DNA of 64,000 bases from Lycocorax pyrrhopterus obiensis. Lineage: Eukaryota; Chordata; Aves; Passeriformes; Paradisaeidae. The translations under genes and the position numbers were made by a program. Below the pieces are notes generated by a model, which was not told the DNA's origin, did not search any database, and was given only the letters and a program-made list of their open reading frames with translations. Shown here piece after piece: positions 39,225-52,077 of this stretch (positions are counted from its first letter, which is position 1; each line of letters starts with the position of its first letter). The DNA lies in contig JACSVZ010000001.1 in assembly GCA_014706295.1 (NCBI GenBank), positions 37,000,318 through 37,064,317 of the forward strand. Reading direction: 5' to 3'.

Positions 39225-42200
39225 CTAATGGTTTAGAATATAAAAGACTAAAGTTTTTCAAACTGTCAAAAAATGCCTCTATGACCCTTTCCTAAAAGAG
39301 AGTGAAAGATCCAGATGGCAATCATGTCACTTGATATGTGTAGGAGTAACCAAGCTCTCCAATGCACACGTTCATTGACTAAGTCAGTTCTTAAAGGGCT
39401 AAGTGAAGGAAACAGACATAGCTGCAAGACCTTGAATTTTTAACATATTTGAGGCATAATTTATGAAATTATGGAAACTTGGAGTTTGATATATATATGC
39501 TATTTGCAGATGCAAAGTGTCTTAATATTTTGCCTTATATAAAACTGTAAATATGAATTACATTAATATCAGATGTGAATGTCTTCTTAGTTTTTAGCCA
39601 TTAAATAAATGTTATAATAAATAAATTAATGTTGGGATATGCGCCTATAGCTGATCTTTTTAAAAACCTCTTAAGTAACAATTACTGCTGTTCATACTCA
39701 TGCCAAATAGCGTTACATCCCATGATTATGTTGAATGAATTTGGAATTAATTATACTTAGCATACATAAGGATTGTTGGGGTCACTGGGCCATAACCCCC
39801 ACAACCTTTATATTTTATAAAGGATGATAGAAAACAATAGTTACTTAGTTTTGTCATTTAACAATTGTTATTTTGCTGCTTGCAATTATTTATTTCTCAA
39901 AAAGCATTTTCTTTTCTTTTTCCTCCAACCATTTTATCTCTAATTTCTCTAATTTCCCTAAGCCACATACAGACACAAAAAAAAAGGACAAAAAGCCAAA
40001 TCATCCTTATTTTGTGAAGTTAAAAGAAAGCAGTGGTTTTGCACATCCTTAGTTGTGTAGACATTGCAAGAATATCAGCCATATATGACAATAAGTGAAG
40101 TAGCAACAGCCCAAGGATGTGCCCAGATATGTTTTCATCACAAAACCATGAAAATCTTTTGAGGCATATATGGCATTTAAGACTTAATTATGTGAGTGAT
40201 TTCATCCAAAGCTCTTTTAAACATTGTGACAATGGATTTCTTGGTTTCAGTTTCCTGTATCTTATTGTTGCTACTGACTGCTAGAACTGTTAATGAGTAG
40301 TCTTTGAACTGCCAGGCTGCTATTTTCCTTCAAAGAACAAGAAGTTCTATTAAAAGAGGCCAAGATTTCCAAAAGCATATAAATGCCAATCAATGCTTTT
40401 CATATGTATTAATATTTCATGGCAAATGATCAGACTACAAATATCTTTCTTCCATTGTACAGCACTAAGTCATGACTACGTTCATTGAAACAAATGAGAA
40501 TTTTCCTGTGAGTAATCCTCTGCACAGAAGGGCAAGGGAATAAGTAAGGTTTTCAAAGAATTGTCCAGAAGATTTTTGCACCAATTAAATTCCATATGCT
40601 CTTGCATAGGGTTTCAAGATAAGTAAGGGAAAAACAAAGATGCATTTCCTTGATTTCCTTTAGCTGTTGGACTGGTTCCCAAATGCTAGATCTGTCACTC
40701 ATGAGGGAAAATCACTTTTCGGTGGTCTCTGCTGCCTTATGAGTTGATGACTACCAGTTTTATGTCCTTGTTTATTATCTCCTGGCTATAGTATGCAATA
40801 GGAGTACAGAGTTGCCTACATTCCATTCAGAATGTGGTAGGATTCACAGAAAAAGTCAAAACTAGTTTCATCTAAAGTGATATGGTATAAATTTACTTTT
40901 TGGACCACAGGGAACTCTGTCTGGCTTTACAATAAAGTAACAACACAGGTTTGGCTTTCTTACCATAAAGTGACACGATATGTCTCCTGAAGCCAAAGAA
41001 AAACCCTTATTCCCTAGTATTTCTCAGTAGGTTTTCAATCTGAATGGTTTCTTGTGTTTCTTTGCAAGCTGTCATTTCCAAAGGACTGTAGCTAAAAGAT
41101 CAAAGCAATCATACTTTAGCAGTTAGCTAAAAAACCTTGTGCTCACTCATTAAACAGTGTTGAAAAATAGATATTTTCTTTTATAACTATAATGAAGTTT
41201 CAGAGCCTGAAGAATCAATTCCACATCAAAGAATCACTGTCATGATAAATATATTTTTTTTTCTCCTTTCTAATAAAACTTCATAGAAGGATTTGTGACA
41301 TATTAAAACATCAATTCGTGACAAACATTTTATTCTGAACTTTTAAAAAATTAGATTCAAATCACATACAATAAATTTTTATATTGGATATTCCTAAAGG
41401 GATGAACCAAGTCAAAACCACACTGCTGCCATTCAGTGCTGCAATCAGTAGGCAGCACTTTAACAACAGAGAAAAACACTGCTGACTTTTACTACACTTA
41501 GTCTACAATAATGATACACAGCCTACAATAATGGAAATCCATTTAATTCTATTTCTGTGTGGGTGTCAAAGTATTCAGCTGTACAGAAACATGTGGCTCA
41601 GGTACGTAAATGGATCACTTTGGTTAGATAAAATAATACATTTCACCTGTGTGGCGGCACACTTTGTGGTCACAGGCAAAGAAATTTAACATTGAAAACC
41701 TTTTGCTGCAATCTCCCAGTTAAATTCTAAGATATAGTTTAGGTGCCATATAACCTTTTGCACATGTGCAAGGGTTCTATAGTCCTGAAGGCAAATGTTC
41801 ACTGAAGGCATTTTCATCAGCATATGAAAAATAAGATATATCTCTATAAATACTCTGGTGCTTGTTTTCTGGTGAGCCAGGCACATATATGTAGCATATG
41901 TCATATGAATAAAACCAACAGGATTTGCTCCATTCACTTATATAATCTATTTGGGGAAAAATCCCAAATCAACAAAAAGAGTGTATTTCTTGATTCTGAT
42001 GATACATTCCAAAATTTGCCTATGCAGACAAAGAAAATCCTTGTCACTGACTATGAAGGTCATTGATTATAAATGAACGTGGGTTTTTTTTTTCCAACTC
42101 GTGTGGCTTATGCACCATATTATTAAACACTAGACCTTAAGTACCGAGGGAGATAAAACATCATCATTTAGCATATATTGCTCCAGACTATACATTTTGG

Positions 42201-42530
42201 AAAACACATAAACTGCTAACTAGGATTTCCAATGTGACCTTTAAAGCCTTTAAGAAAATAATTTCTTAAAAGAAAATGTGTTGTTCCGCTTCCCCCCCAC
42301 CCCATGGAAATAAACAGAGTTTTCAAAGAAAAACACCTGCTGTTTATTCTCTTCTAAATTGATCCACTACAACTCCTACATCTGCTTGTGTACTGATACA
42401 AAATGTGTCTGTTCTATTAATGACTGACATTGATTCCAAAATTTGATATGTTTGGTAAAATAGTATAGGGTTTCTTTAGTGAGGAAAACTTTTAACAGGT
42501 TTTTGCAACCCTTCTCCAATTTCAAGATAT

Positions 42531-42556
42531 CACTAGGTAAAGGTTATTACCTGGTG
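42531..42556. repeat. 10-bp inverted repeat with 6-bp spacer
   Basis: CACTAGGTAA (42531-42540) is the near-exact reverse complement of TTACCTGGTG (42547-42556), with one mismatch in ten. The spacer is AGGTTA. It may form a small hairpin or a dimeric protein site. Confidence 0.5.
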
Positions 42557-45474
42557 AGAGAGCTCTCAATCAACTTAACAGTTGCTCGACTTATTTTTGC
42601 CAAAAATACTAGAGTTAAGATGCTGTGGTGTATCTGATGAGTGAGAGTGCGTGGGAGGAGACCCTAAACACAGATAAAATCACAAAAATACATTGTTATG
42701 TGGCATTGTTATCGTTTAACTCTATTCACAAAAGGTAGTTTAAGGCATACAAGGGTATAAGCGGAATAGCAATTTTTAGAGAGTTTACTGCCATCCTCCG
42801 CAACCCAAACTGAAGAAACTGCACTCCCTACTTCCTTAGCCTGTTGAGACCAGAAAATAATTGCTGTTATGACTATGAATCACAACTAAGTTACTGTCAG
42901 AAAAATGTAGTTTATTTAAGCCCCTTTTTAATATCCTTTCCCCCAGCTGCATGGATATATTAGTAACCACTTACATCATGGATACTGAAAATAACTCTTT
43001 CCTGTTATAATTTAGATCAAAATCTACAATTTGCTAATTTTGATTTTTTTTTAATTCTTGAAAAATGAGTTAAAATTTTAAAAGTTTTGAAAATTATGGG
43101 TAAAACCTTTGATTTAAAAGGCCACTGATTAAAACATTTTATTTTTTCATAAGACGTGAAATAAATCATAATAACAATATTTATGATAAAATTGATTAAT
43201 TTCCTGTAGAATTACTATACAAATGCACATATAAACATACATGTTGGTGCATGTATAGAAGTGTTATTTATATACAGTATAAAGCATATACTATATATGT
43301 ATATAGCATTTTTTTAATTTTAGCATTATAAATTGAAAAGCCATACTGAACTCCATAGATAGTTCCTAGATTCTGACATGCTTTTTCATCTTCTTGAATA
43401 GATCTCCTTCGCCCCAAAAAATGTTACTAATGTTTACTATCAGTAGCTTAAATTAGTAGGAGCACAGAAGTACAACTGAAATGCCCTTTATATCACCTAT
43501 ATTTCATGTACTCTACAAACAGAAACTGGTTTTTATTCCTGAAGTTTTGTGTAGGCAAAATCTTGTGTCCTGGTACATCCCCACTGACCTTAAGGTAGTT
43601 TCCCTAAGAACACAGACACGTCTACTTTAGTTTAAGTTAAGCTTAAGGTTTGAATATTATATTTTGAATGGTGAAGTTAAAGCAAAAGTTTACTGGAGAC
43701 AGTTAAATCTAGATAGTGTGTGGAATAAAGCACTTGTCACTGCATGTGCTGTCTGGGTGACATAACCTGGCTGTAGATGTAGCAGTCAGTACAGAACATA
43801 CCTGGTGCAGTGGAAAGCTTTAAAAACAACCCTGCCTCCAAAATGCTGACTAAATAAAGTAAGCAAATATATACATCAAACATGAATATTATATAAGAAG
43901 GTACTTAAGTTATATAAACATGTATTTAATTAATCCCTTAGTTTCTTGAATGCTATTTTGTACTTTTGAGGGAAAAAGATAAAAGAATCTGATGACTCTG
44001 AAGCATCTTCTTCTTAATTCTTTTTACATTTGACCCTGTACTATTGACGGATTAATAACTTTAAAATAGATTAAATAGTTGATCTCAATATTTTATGAAC
44101 CAGCTAAAGAGCTTTCTGATATTTTTAGCTACACATATTCTGTTAAATGCTAAGGGGTTTTGGGTTTAGATTTAAATATGCTAACCTGAAATGTTAATTT
44201 TTTTGTTTCCTCCATAAAATAGCTGATCTGAATTTCTCAAGCATTATTATAATAAGGTATTTTCTCAGTATCCTAAGAAATACATAGATAGCTCAGTTAA
44301 AACATTATCTAACAATAATGTTGACACCTTACAAATGCCTCCGTCACAGAATTGGTTTATTTAGAGACTTTTAGGCTCTTAGAAACCTTATCAGGTATGA
44401 ACAGCTAGCTTTTTAGATGATGGAACTCCTGTTAGCAAGAATTTATCAAGACTGTGGGATACAAACTCTATTTTGTAAAAAACCCCTTAGTTAATCTGCT
44501 TTAACCCCGGTGAACACTCCATCACTACAAAAAACCTGCTATTTTGATGGTAGGTTTCAGATACATGTTAAGGTTAAATAGTGATAGAAGGATGCTAAAT
44601 GAAGTCTTATCAGGTTACCATGCATCAGAACTGTGATAAAGCTTCCTCAGGATAGTAGCAAATGGAACAAGGGCCTATTCAGAAATGTTTGACAGAAGAC
44701 ACACCATTACAGTGGGACCTGTCTAACTGACAGCATGGCTTAAGTGTGGAATGTCTGATGCATAGAACCTGGTGACTGCCTTGACTCCAGCAGTCTGTGA
44801 TGTGTTCAGGCTATTTCAGAGTCAGTTTTGTGACTTAACCAAAACCAGGGATCTGTATAAGCAGGCAGGAATTCTTGCAACAACAAGCTTCTCTTATCTG
44901 TTTTTCTGGCTATTTGTCTCCATCAGAAAAATATGTAAGGTTCATAAACGATGAAGTATAATGCATTTCCGAACATCAGTAATGTTTTTCTTTGAAAGTT
45001 ATTTATGCTGGACTGATTTACCATCACCTTTCCTAATTTTTAGGCAGTCCCTCAGCTCTCTCACAAGTTCTCAGGATGACCTCATCTTCAAAGTGATTCA
45101 TGGAAGGAGAAAACACAAACAGCTGGACACATGCAGGAGACAGCTATTTAAAGGAGTTTTAGTTTTGGTACTTTTGGTTTGGATGTCCTGCTTCTGATTC
45201 TGTATGCTCTTACAAAGCTCTGTTGCTATTGAACAGAATTTTGGTTTATCAGAGGTTGACAGTGAGGTAACTAAAGAAAAATTTAAAAGAAGTTATGTTG
45301 TTTGCTCTTGGTGCCATTGCATGGACGTGGGAACTGTTTAATTTACAGAGAAGACATACTCCCATATGTCATCCCACAATAATCTTTGTGTAAGAAATTG
45401 CACAGAGTAGGAAATAATGGCTGAAAAGAAATAAAGGCCGGCCTGGAAAACTAAGGTTTTGAGGTGTTATGATT

Positions 45475-45491
45475 AAAAAAAAAAAAAAAAA
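45475..45491 (+). repeat. A17 homopolymer
   Basis: Seventeen A residues. An AATAAA lies 40 bp upstream (45430-45435), so a retrocopied transcript 3' end is conceivable, but there is no other sign of one such as a recognisable coding part or target duplication. Confidence 0.8.
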
Positions 45492-48400
45492 TCTGTACCA
45501 CTGGCTAGTTCTCTGACTTGGTTGTGGATATCCTGGCTTCCCATATCACCTTCTGACCTTCCTTGAAAGATAAATATCAGATGTTTTAGATATCTAAACA
45601 TGTAAAGGGTTGAAATAGAATCAGAGCAGAATATTGCTTCTTTACCTTCCAGGCATGTGTTTACTATTCTCAGTAAAAAAATTCTATAGAGAATGTTCAG
45701 TAGAGCCTATAACTTGTTAGTTGCCCTCTTGAAAACATTTATGAACAGCAAAATGTATTGTATTTAATCAGGTAGTTAACATTAAATCAAGACATTATTT
45801 GTCTCAGAGAGTGCAAATTTGCTGTTGAGGCAGATTAACTGAGAGAAAGTACAAGTCACAAAAAACAGAGGAAAATCAGAGACTCTGGCAAAAGAACACA
45901 GAAAAAATGGTGCTGACCCAAAAGGCAAGAAAGACTTAATAACAGGAATATAATTTTTTCTTTAAAAAATATAAGTATGCCTTTGCTACAGGAGTAAGTG
46001 AACAGAGTAGTTGAAAGGGTACAGACAACAGGAATGACAAGGCCATTTTGCAATGTGCTGTACTCTGGAAGGGTGCCTTTCTGCACATATCCAGCAACCC
46101 AGTAAACTACAAATTGCTAAAGAGCTGTAAGAAGGAAACTGAACTGAGAATTTCTGGACTGAGCTAGAAAGACTCTTGAAAATTTTACTTCTGAAAAACA
46201 CTGGAAAGATGAGAATTACACATGTACTATTGCACAAGTATGGCTGTATAAATAATTGGCCCAGTATTTGTGCTTAGAATCTTCTTTCCACTGCATCATC
46301 TCAGTTATGATGAAAACCAGATATAGCTAAGAAACGAATCTGGTTAGGAATGTTTTTACCATAGAAGGGAAAAAGGGTTTCACACACCAACTGTTTTCTG
46401 GGCTTTCTCGAATGCTTTTCGTGTTGTAAATTTTGTAAAGTCATGCCAGCTTTTACAGTCTACTACTTTTTGCTTTACAGATACTCTCTTATGCATGATA
46501 AGACTTCAGTAGATGAACCTTGACTTAGAATACCAGAGATCTCTTCTGGTTTGTATTACATGCCCTGTATAGGTCAGAACAGGCTTCAATATTGTTAGTA
46601 GTACTTTAATTGCATAAAGAAGTATACAGCTGATTAGCTACTATAGTCAACTCCCTTTTTTATCTAGTTTGAAAAAATGGGAAACACTAAAATGAGAGAG
46701 CTTTATTTTCCATTGAAATGGTTTTTCCTGCATGACAAGTGGAGTAAATTGTTTGCATCCATTCTTAGGTGTTTGGAATTGTTTGACTCCACTCAAAATT
46801 CTGAATGAGTTTATTTGAGTTTTTTAATTTAATTTGGGTTTCATTTTTTGTCTTTGACCATAAGAAATTAAATATGTGCGTGCTACAAAACAGTAAAAAC
46901 TTAAAAAAAGCTCAGAATTTCTGTTCACATTTTGCTCCAGACAGCGTTCATAACTCTCTTAGTTCTACAGTCAATCAAAGTGAAATAGACTGGAAAGGTA
47001 AAATTCTAAATTGTTGCACAAATTTTTATGTATTATAATGTACAAAAGTTTCTTTTGTTTATTTGATGTTTTGTTTCTATCTTGAAATGCTAAAATAGCT
47101 AATGTTTTCTGCTGCTAGAACAGGAAGAAATTATAGCATAAATCTGAGAGAAAAAGAAAAAAGTTTGTGTGAAGCAGCAAGAGTAGAATAAATTTTATTA
47201 TAACGTTGTTTACAGACAGATATTTCTAGGGTTTTTTAATTATTTATTTGAAGACCGAAGTATTTTTAAAAGCATGTAAATTTTATTGACCATCATCTTA
47301 AGTTGGCTCAACTGATACCAATATGTGCATGAACAAAGAAAGAATGATACAAAGAAAATTTAGCATTACCTTGTCAAATTTTCACTCTGGATTTGAGCAC
47401 TGAGGAAATTTTCTGAAAGATATACAGCTATGTATATTAATTATTTATAATACACACATATTAAAAAAAAAAACCCGAAAAGATTCTTTTTAATGTGGTA
47501 TATTAGACATCAGCACCATGAAAACAGTGATATCCCCATCAGCTTAGCCCTAGTGGCAAAAAATGAAGAGAAATTAAAATTGACACTAGTCTCCAGAGTA
47601 AATTTGATTAACATTGGATATTGGAAAAAAGGTTTTGATGAAAATATAATTGGAGAAATGTTTAGCAGTCTTGTGATAACCTTTCCTTATTTTTTAAACT
47701 TCTTACATTAGGATAACACTGCTATTCTTTGTCATTCTAATTTTTTTGCCATACTGACCAAGAAGTCTGTGCAACTTCAAGATAGTTCAACAAAATTACT
47801 TGACTCATTCTGCCTTTAGAGGATTATCTGTTCCCCACTGATGTCAACCTTTGACATGTGTGCGTTCTGTATACACAATTTGGTACATATTTAATATATC
47901 AACAGCAATGGGAGTCATGGGTATCTGGGGATCATTTCACTGACTGCCAAAGCACACCCACCTCTTGGGGAAAAGTTATTCCAACATAAACACTTTTGAT
48001 ATTGCCAACTTGCACAATATTTGATAATTTCTCTGTGGCTCAGCTGTTCTCTAGTCATCAACTATGCAGATACAGCCTTTATTCAGGGAAGAAAAAGGTT
48101 TTTTACTACTCGGTGGAGGAGTTTGGGGCTGTTTATAAAATGAAGCTTGAAGCATTAAAGGCTTTTAGCCAAAAAAGCCCACAACTACTTAATATAAAGC
48201 AATCACCCTTTAATTTTTTTTTTTATTTTTAGACATGATCTGGAGGGAAGGAAAAACTGCTGCAGGGAACTTTGGAGAGCCCTACTGTGTCTTTTAAGTC
48301 CTTAATATCGTGAATGCTATTCTGTAGGAAGAATAAGCAAACATGGCATGTATTCAAACTCTAGAGAAGTCATTGCAATTCTAGTTGCATAAAGACATTC

Positions 48401-49440
48401 AGGCTTATTTTCCTACTGACTTCTAGAGAGCAATTCCATTCCACAGAAATAATTCCATATTAAATATTTCCTATACTTTAATTAACTTTACTTAATTAGA
48501 ATATAAAATAAAAGTCCTGAAAGTTTTGTTATGCTGGAACCCTTGACAGATAAGACATCAGTCTGAAAACAGCATTAAAATTTTACATTAATTGTGCTGC
48601 TTTTTTGTCTTATATTTATAAGGTGATATATTGCATAAAAAAAGTTACTTAAAAAAAACCAACATATTTTCTTAATATACTCAAAGGTAGAATCTTCACA
48701 GCTAAATTTCCTTGCTAATAAATTGAGACAGCATGTGTTCAAAATGAGTTATCACAATATAAATGGTTTAATGAAAGTTTCCAATGGTCACCTCTGAATT
48801 GAACTTGGATTTAGCTGAGAAGGTTTTCTCACAACTCTGTATGCTTCCAAAGAGAGAGGTTAATCCTTAGGAATGCTAGAGAATCACTGGGTAAACTGAT
48901 AATAGTACATTTTTATGATTCTGTCAAGTATAGCCACAATTAAAAAGTCCCTTTGTGGACTGAATACAAAGGCTTTGCAAGCCGCAAGTGGTCTGTGGGC
49001 TGTGATACAGAGAATCTTAAGCTGGTGGATATTGACGTAGCCCTATTAAAGTCAATGGCATTAACACCTCTTTTATACTAGCTAACAATCTGGCCTGTGA
49101 TCTGCCCCCTACCCTCTCCATTATACACTGTGTTAACAGATTGTCAGACATCCCTTGAGAGAAAATTTATATCCTGCTAGACAAACTAGTTTTACATCTA
49201 CACATGATTTTCAAGCCAAAAGCTTGATCTGAAGCCCAGTAAAATAAAAACAACTCCTGGAAAAAGTGCTTACTTTCTAACATTTTCCCTTTTCTTTTTC
49301 CTTTTTTAAAGTTATAATCTAAGAACAGTACAACAAGGAAGTCAAAGACAACCTCAATAGAGCTATTATTTCCCCTCCTGCACAGGTGGTAGGCTCAGTT
49401 TTTCCCCTCCCAGTGTTACAGCCAGTGCAGCTGTATGAGA

Positions 49441-49468
49441 GCATGTATAATTAATTAATTATACATGC
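49441..49468. promoter_or_regulatory. 28-bp perfect palindrome with TAATTA cores
   Basis: The sequence equals its own reverse complement over 28 bases with no spacer; each half is GCATGTATAATTAA. The centre is a TTAATTAA run that contains overlapping TAATTA homeodomain cores. A perfect palindrome of this length is not expected by chance in 64 kb. It may be a dimeric homeodomain site or a product of replication template switching. Confidence 0.6.
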
Positions 49469-49943
49469 CTTAGTATATAATTAAGTATAGGGGTGGTGTA
49501 GGGGAATACATCAATGACTTTATAGAAGAAGAGAAATAGGAGGCATATTGTAACTCTGATTCACAGTTTGTAGGTTTCTCCACCCCCTGGGGCAATGCAA
49601 CTGCCCTCTGTAATTGAACCCTCAGCTTGTACCTTTTTTTTTAAACAGCAGAACAACAACGTCAATGAATAAAGGACTGTGCTCTAGAGTTCAACTTCAG
49701 ACAAGTTGCAAGGACAAGAGACTAAGATCTCAGAGGTAACAAAAGTGAAGGCAGTGACTGCTGAACAAGTGTGGAGTGCAAAGCAAGACAGCGCTGATGC
49801 AATTAGAAGTGCAGCAGAGAAGCTCAGCATAGCACTGAGATCTAGTTGCAGCATTGGATCATATGTACATGGTAGGGTTTTTTCCACGTGACTGATAATT
49901 GAACTTACCCTCACTAGAATTTTAAAGCCTGTAAAAAAAGAAC

Positions 49944-49979
49944 AACCACCCTGGAAGAGAAATTCCAGGGTGTGTGGTT
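49944..49979. repeat. short hairpin, 10-bp perfect stem
   Basis: CACCCTGGAA (49947-49956) pairs with TTCCAGGGTG (49963-49972) around a GAGAAA loop. After a 2-base bulge the stem extends by about five pairs (AACCA with TGGTT). As RNA it would be a compact stem-loop, but it is too short to claim as a microRNA precursor. Confidence 0.5.
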
Positions 49980-50835
49980 ATGTTGAAGTCTGATAGGATT
50001 GCAAGTATCTATTTAGATGATAAACTGTAATTCACATGATTTAGTTTTTATAGGGTGCATTTAAGCACATAGTGCTAACATCAGTCTCTACCTTGTCTCC
50101 CATATGTGCATCTTGAACATCTCCTCGCTGTCATTATTCTGCAAGAGAAACAGAGAATGGAGTAATTTTTCTTCCGTTGTTGGAAGGCTAATGAATGTTT
50201 TTAGCTTTTTGTATTTTTATTTCCATTATGCTGGAAAAAAATAAGTTAATAAAAATTCAGGTAAAGGTTTACTTTAGCATGAAAAAAAAATGGTGGGAGT
50301 AAATGTTCTCAGAAAAACGTGAATATTCAGAAATAAGCTAAGAGTTGAACCTGAATGACTCTGCCAGTTTGGCAGGACAGCAGTTGGCCTTGATTTTTAA
50401 TAGCAGCTGTCAGACATCCAGTTTAATATTTATCTTTGCCTTTCCATCATTGAAAGTGTAAAGACTCTTGGTTATTGCTCAGATGAGAAAATATGTGTGT
50501 AAGATTTGCTGTAATTCATATGTGGCAGTCTTCTGTGCATCAGCAAGACTGTGCTGAGAAACCTTGCAGACTGTAGCTTTTGCAATAAATTATTTGGCTA
50601 CGAAGGGATTTTCTTAAGACCTCAGAGGGAGGTGGGGTGTCTGGGAGCCATTTGTTTTGTATTGGAAGTGGTGTGAATGTGGATGAGTCCATCCTCTCAA
50701 GTCACACCTGTCTCAACAAGGTTATTTATGGCTTATGCAATTTACTAAATGAGTGTGTTTCAGAAAGACACGGAATACCAACACCCCAAATACTACTTCC
50801 TATATTATCGCAGGGGGTCCGATGCTGGTCACCAC

Positions 50836-51344
50836 TGGTATGCCGCGACGTTCCTAGAGAGAGCGTCTTGCAAAGAACAACTCTTCCGGGGCGAGGGCAA
50901 GCCTCCCTGGACAGCAGGCGATTTCAGCAAGTGTAGCAATTTCTCAGCTAAAAGTGACTCCAGCTCTTCTGATTCAGCTCTTTGTGAAATCACCCAGGGC
51001 GAACTCAGGGACAGAGAGACAGGAGCCTCCTTTGGCTAGTCCACAGAGGTAGCTTTTATTGTCCAGCAGCCCCTGTGAAGCAAACGCCAGGTACAAAGAC
51101 TCCCTGATCAGGGGCACAAACAGGGGCTTTTTACGGGAAAGGCAGGAGGTGGGGTAGAAACCGGTTAGCCAACTGAGTACAAGGTATTATGATATAGAAA
51201 CAAGGCATGCTGGGGGTGGTTCACTTTGTCGCCATGAAACAGAGGAAGGTTGCTTATCTCTGGGGAAAGTCTTTTTGCCCTCAGGCCTCTCTCCTCCAAG
51301 GGAATGCAGAGGGCTCTTGTGCCAAGGGCTCACAGCCCTCCACA
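50836..51344 (-). mobile_element. endogenous retrovirus LTR (unknown family)
   Basis: This is read on the minus strand, starting TGTGGAGGG at 51344 and ending ATACCA at 50836, about 509 bp. U3 is followed by a weak TATA-like GTAAAAAG (around 51128-51135), a clear AATAAA at 51060-51055 and a T/C-rich U5. One base after the end, TGGTGACCAGCATC (50834-50821) is placed where a tRNA primer-binding site would start; it resembles an arginine-tRNA type only loosely. More than a dozen CpGs in about 540 bp contrast with the CpG-poor neighbourhood. No viral gene follows, so this is a solo LTR or an LTR with a short leader remnant. The left end is the uncertain one: it could lie at about 50809. Confidence 0.75.
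51055..51060 (-). promoter_or_regulatory. LTR polyadenylation signal AATAAA
   Basis: AATAAA on the minus strand inside the LTR, about 70 bp downstream of the TATA-like element, as expected for the R region. A T/C/G-rich stretch follows downstream. Confidence 0.65.
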
Positions 51345-52077
51345 CTATGTTATTTCTGTAATGATGTGATTTAATGCTCCCTACACACACACACACAACA
51401 CAGCCACACACAACACACACACACACACAGATTTACCTCCAAAATTGTTAAAATATGGTATGATTTCTGATATTTTCACAGGAAAACCAGACTGCTATGC
51501 ATACTCGAATGACTAGTTTCCATGACAAAGCTGTTACAAAGTAAATTGCCAACAACTTTGAGTTGTGTTTGGTTTGTTTTCCATTCTCAAACTACACTAC
51601 TTAATGGAAGTTACTTCCATATTTTCTAGATTTTTTTTTCCTCTTCTTTTAGTTTATTTTTAATGGTAGTAGAAACAGCTCTCAATTTAAACTACTTTAA
51701 CATCAAGGTAAAACACTGCTTCCTGTAAAGAGCCTGTTTGCATTCAGTGTATTAGCAGTGCAGATGCCTCTTCTGCTCCTGCTGTTTGAACAGCAGCTGA
51801 GCAGTGTAGGAAAAGTACTGCTGCCCAGGACCTCGAGGCAGAGTTTGCAGCAACATAGTTCTTGAACATCCAATGACATTAACCATGGCATTGCTCAAAT
51901 GGTAACGAAACCAGTCTCTGGTGAATCTTTTCATACTGTCTGTTATCACCCAAAGTAAATAATGTGAGCCCAGTATGATGACTTTATGTCTAGGTGTTCT
52001 TCAATATTGTCAGTTTGATGGCTTACTGGTTTTGCTCCTTCTGCCTGAGGAGCCCAGGAGCTCCTAAATTGTGCAGC
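51345..52077. other. spacer between two LTRs
   Basis: It holds a CA microsatellite (51383-51429) and then about 650 bp without a recognised element. On the minus strand 52003-51752 is open for about 84 codons with a coding-like look but no recognised domain; see findings. Confidence 0.5.
51383..51429 (+). repeat. imperfect CA microsatellite
   Basis: CA repeats interrupted by ACAACACAGCC and ACAAC. It lies about 40 bp beyond the LTR start. Confidence 0.85.

Larger units (their letters stand above)
35581..50835. other. AT-rich non-coding DNA, no gene seen
   Basis: No gene or transposon was recognised over 15 kb. It contains the longest open frame in the window (plus 37061-37513, 150 codons, no recognised domain), a 17-bp tandem repeat (39184-39224), an inverted repeat (42531-42556), an A17 run (45475-45491), a 28-bp palindrome (49441-49468) and a short hairpin (49944-49979). 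The block at about 50160-50480 looks like a conserved-element candidate. Confidence 0.55.

Noticed and set aside
45430..45491. AATAAA followed by A17, like a processed pseudogene end
   Set aside because: The spacing of 40 bp is long, and no upstream coding similarity or target duplication is seen.
49684..49914. Helix-like plus frame and overlapping minus frame
   Set aside because: Both strands are open over the same region, and neither resembles a known protein.
50637..51039. Two plus-strand frames of 96 to 99 codons
   Set aside because: They run antisense through a retroviral LTR and its flank, and show no protein similarity that I recognise.
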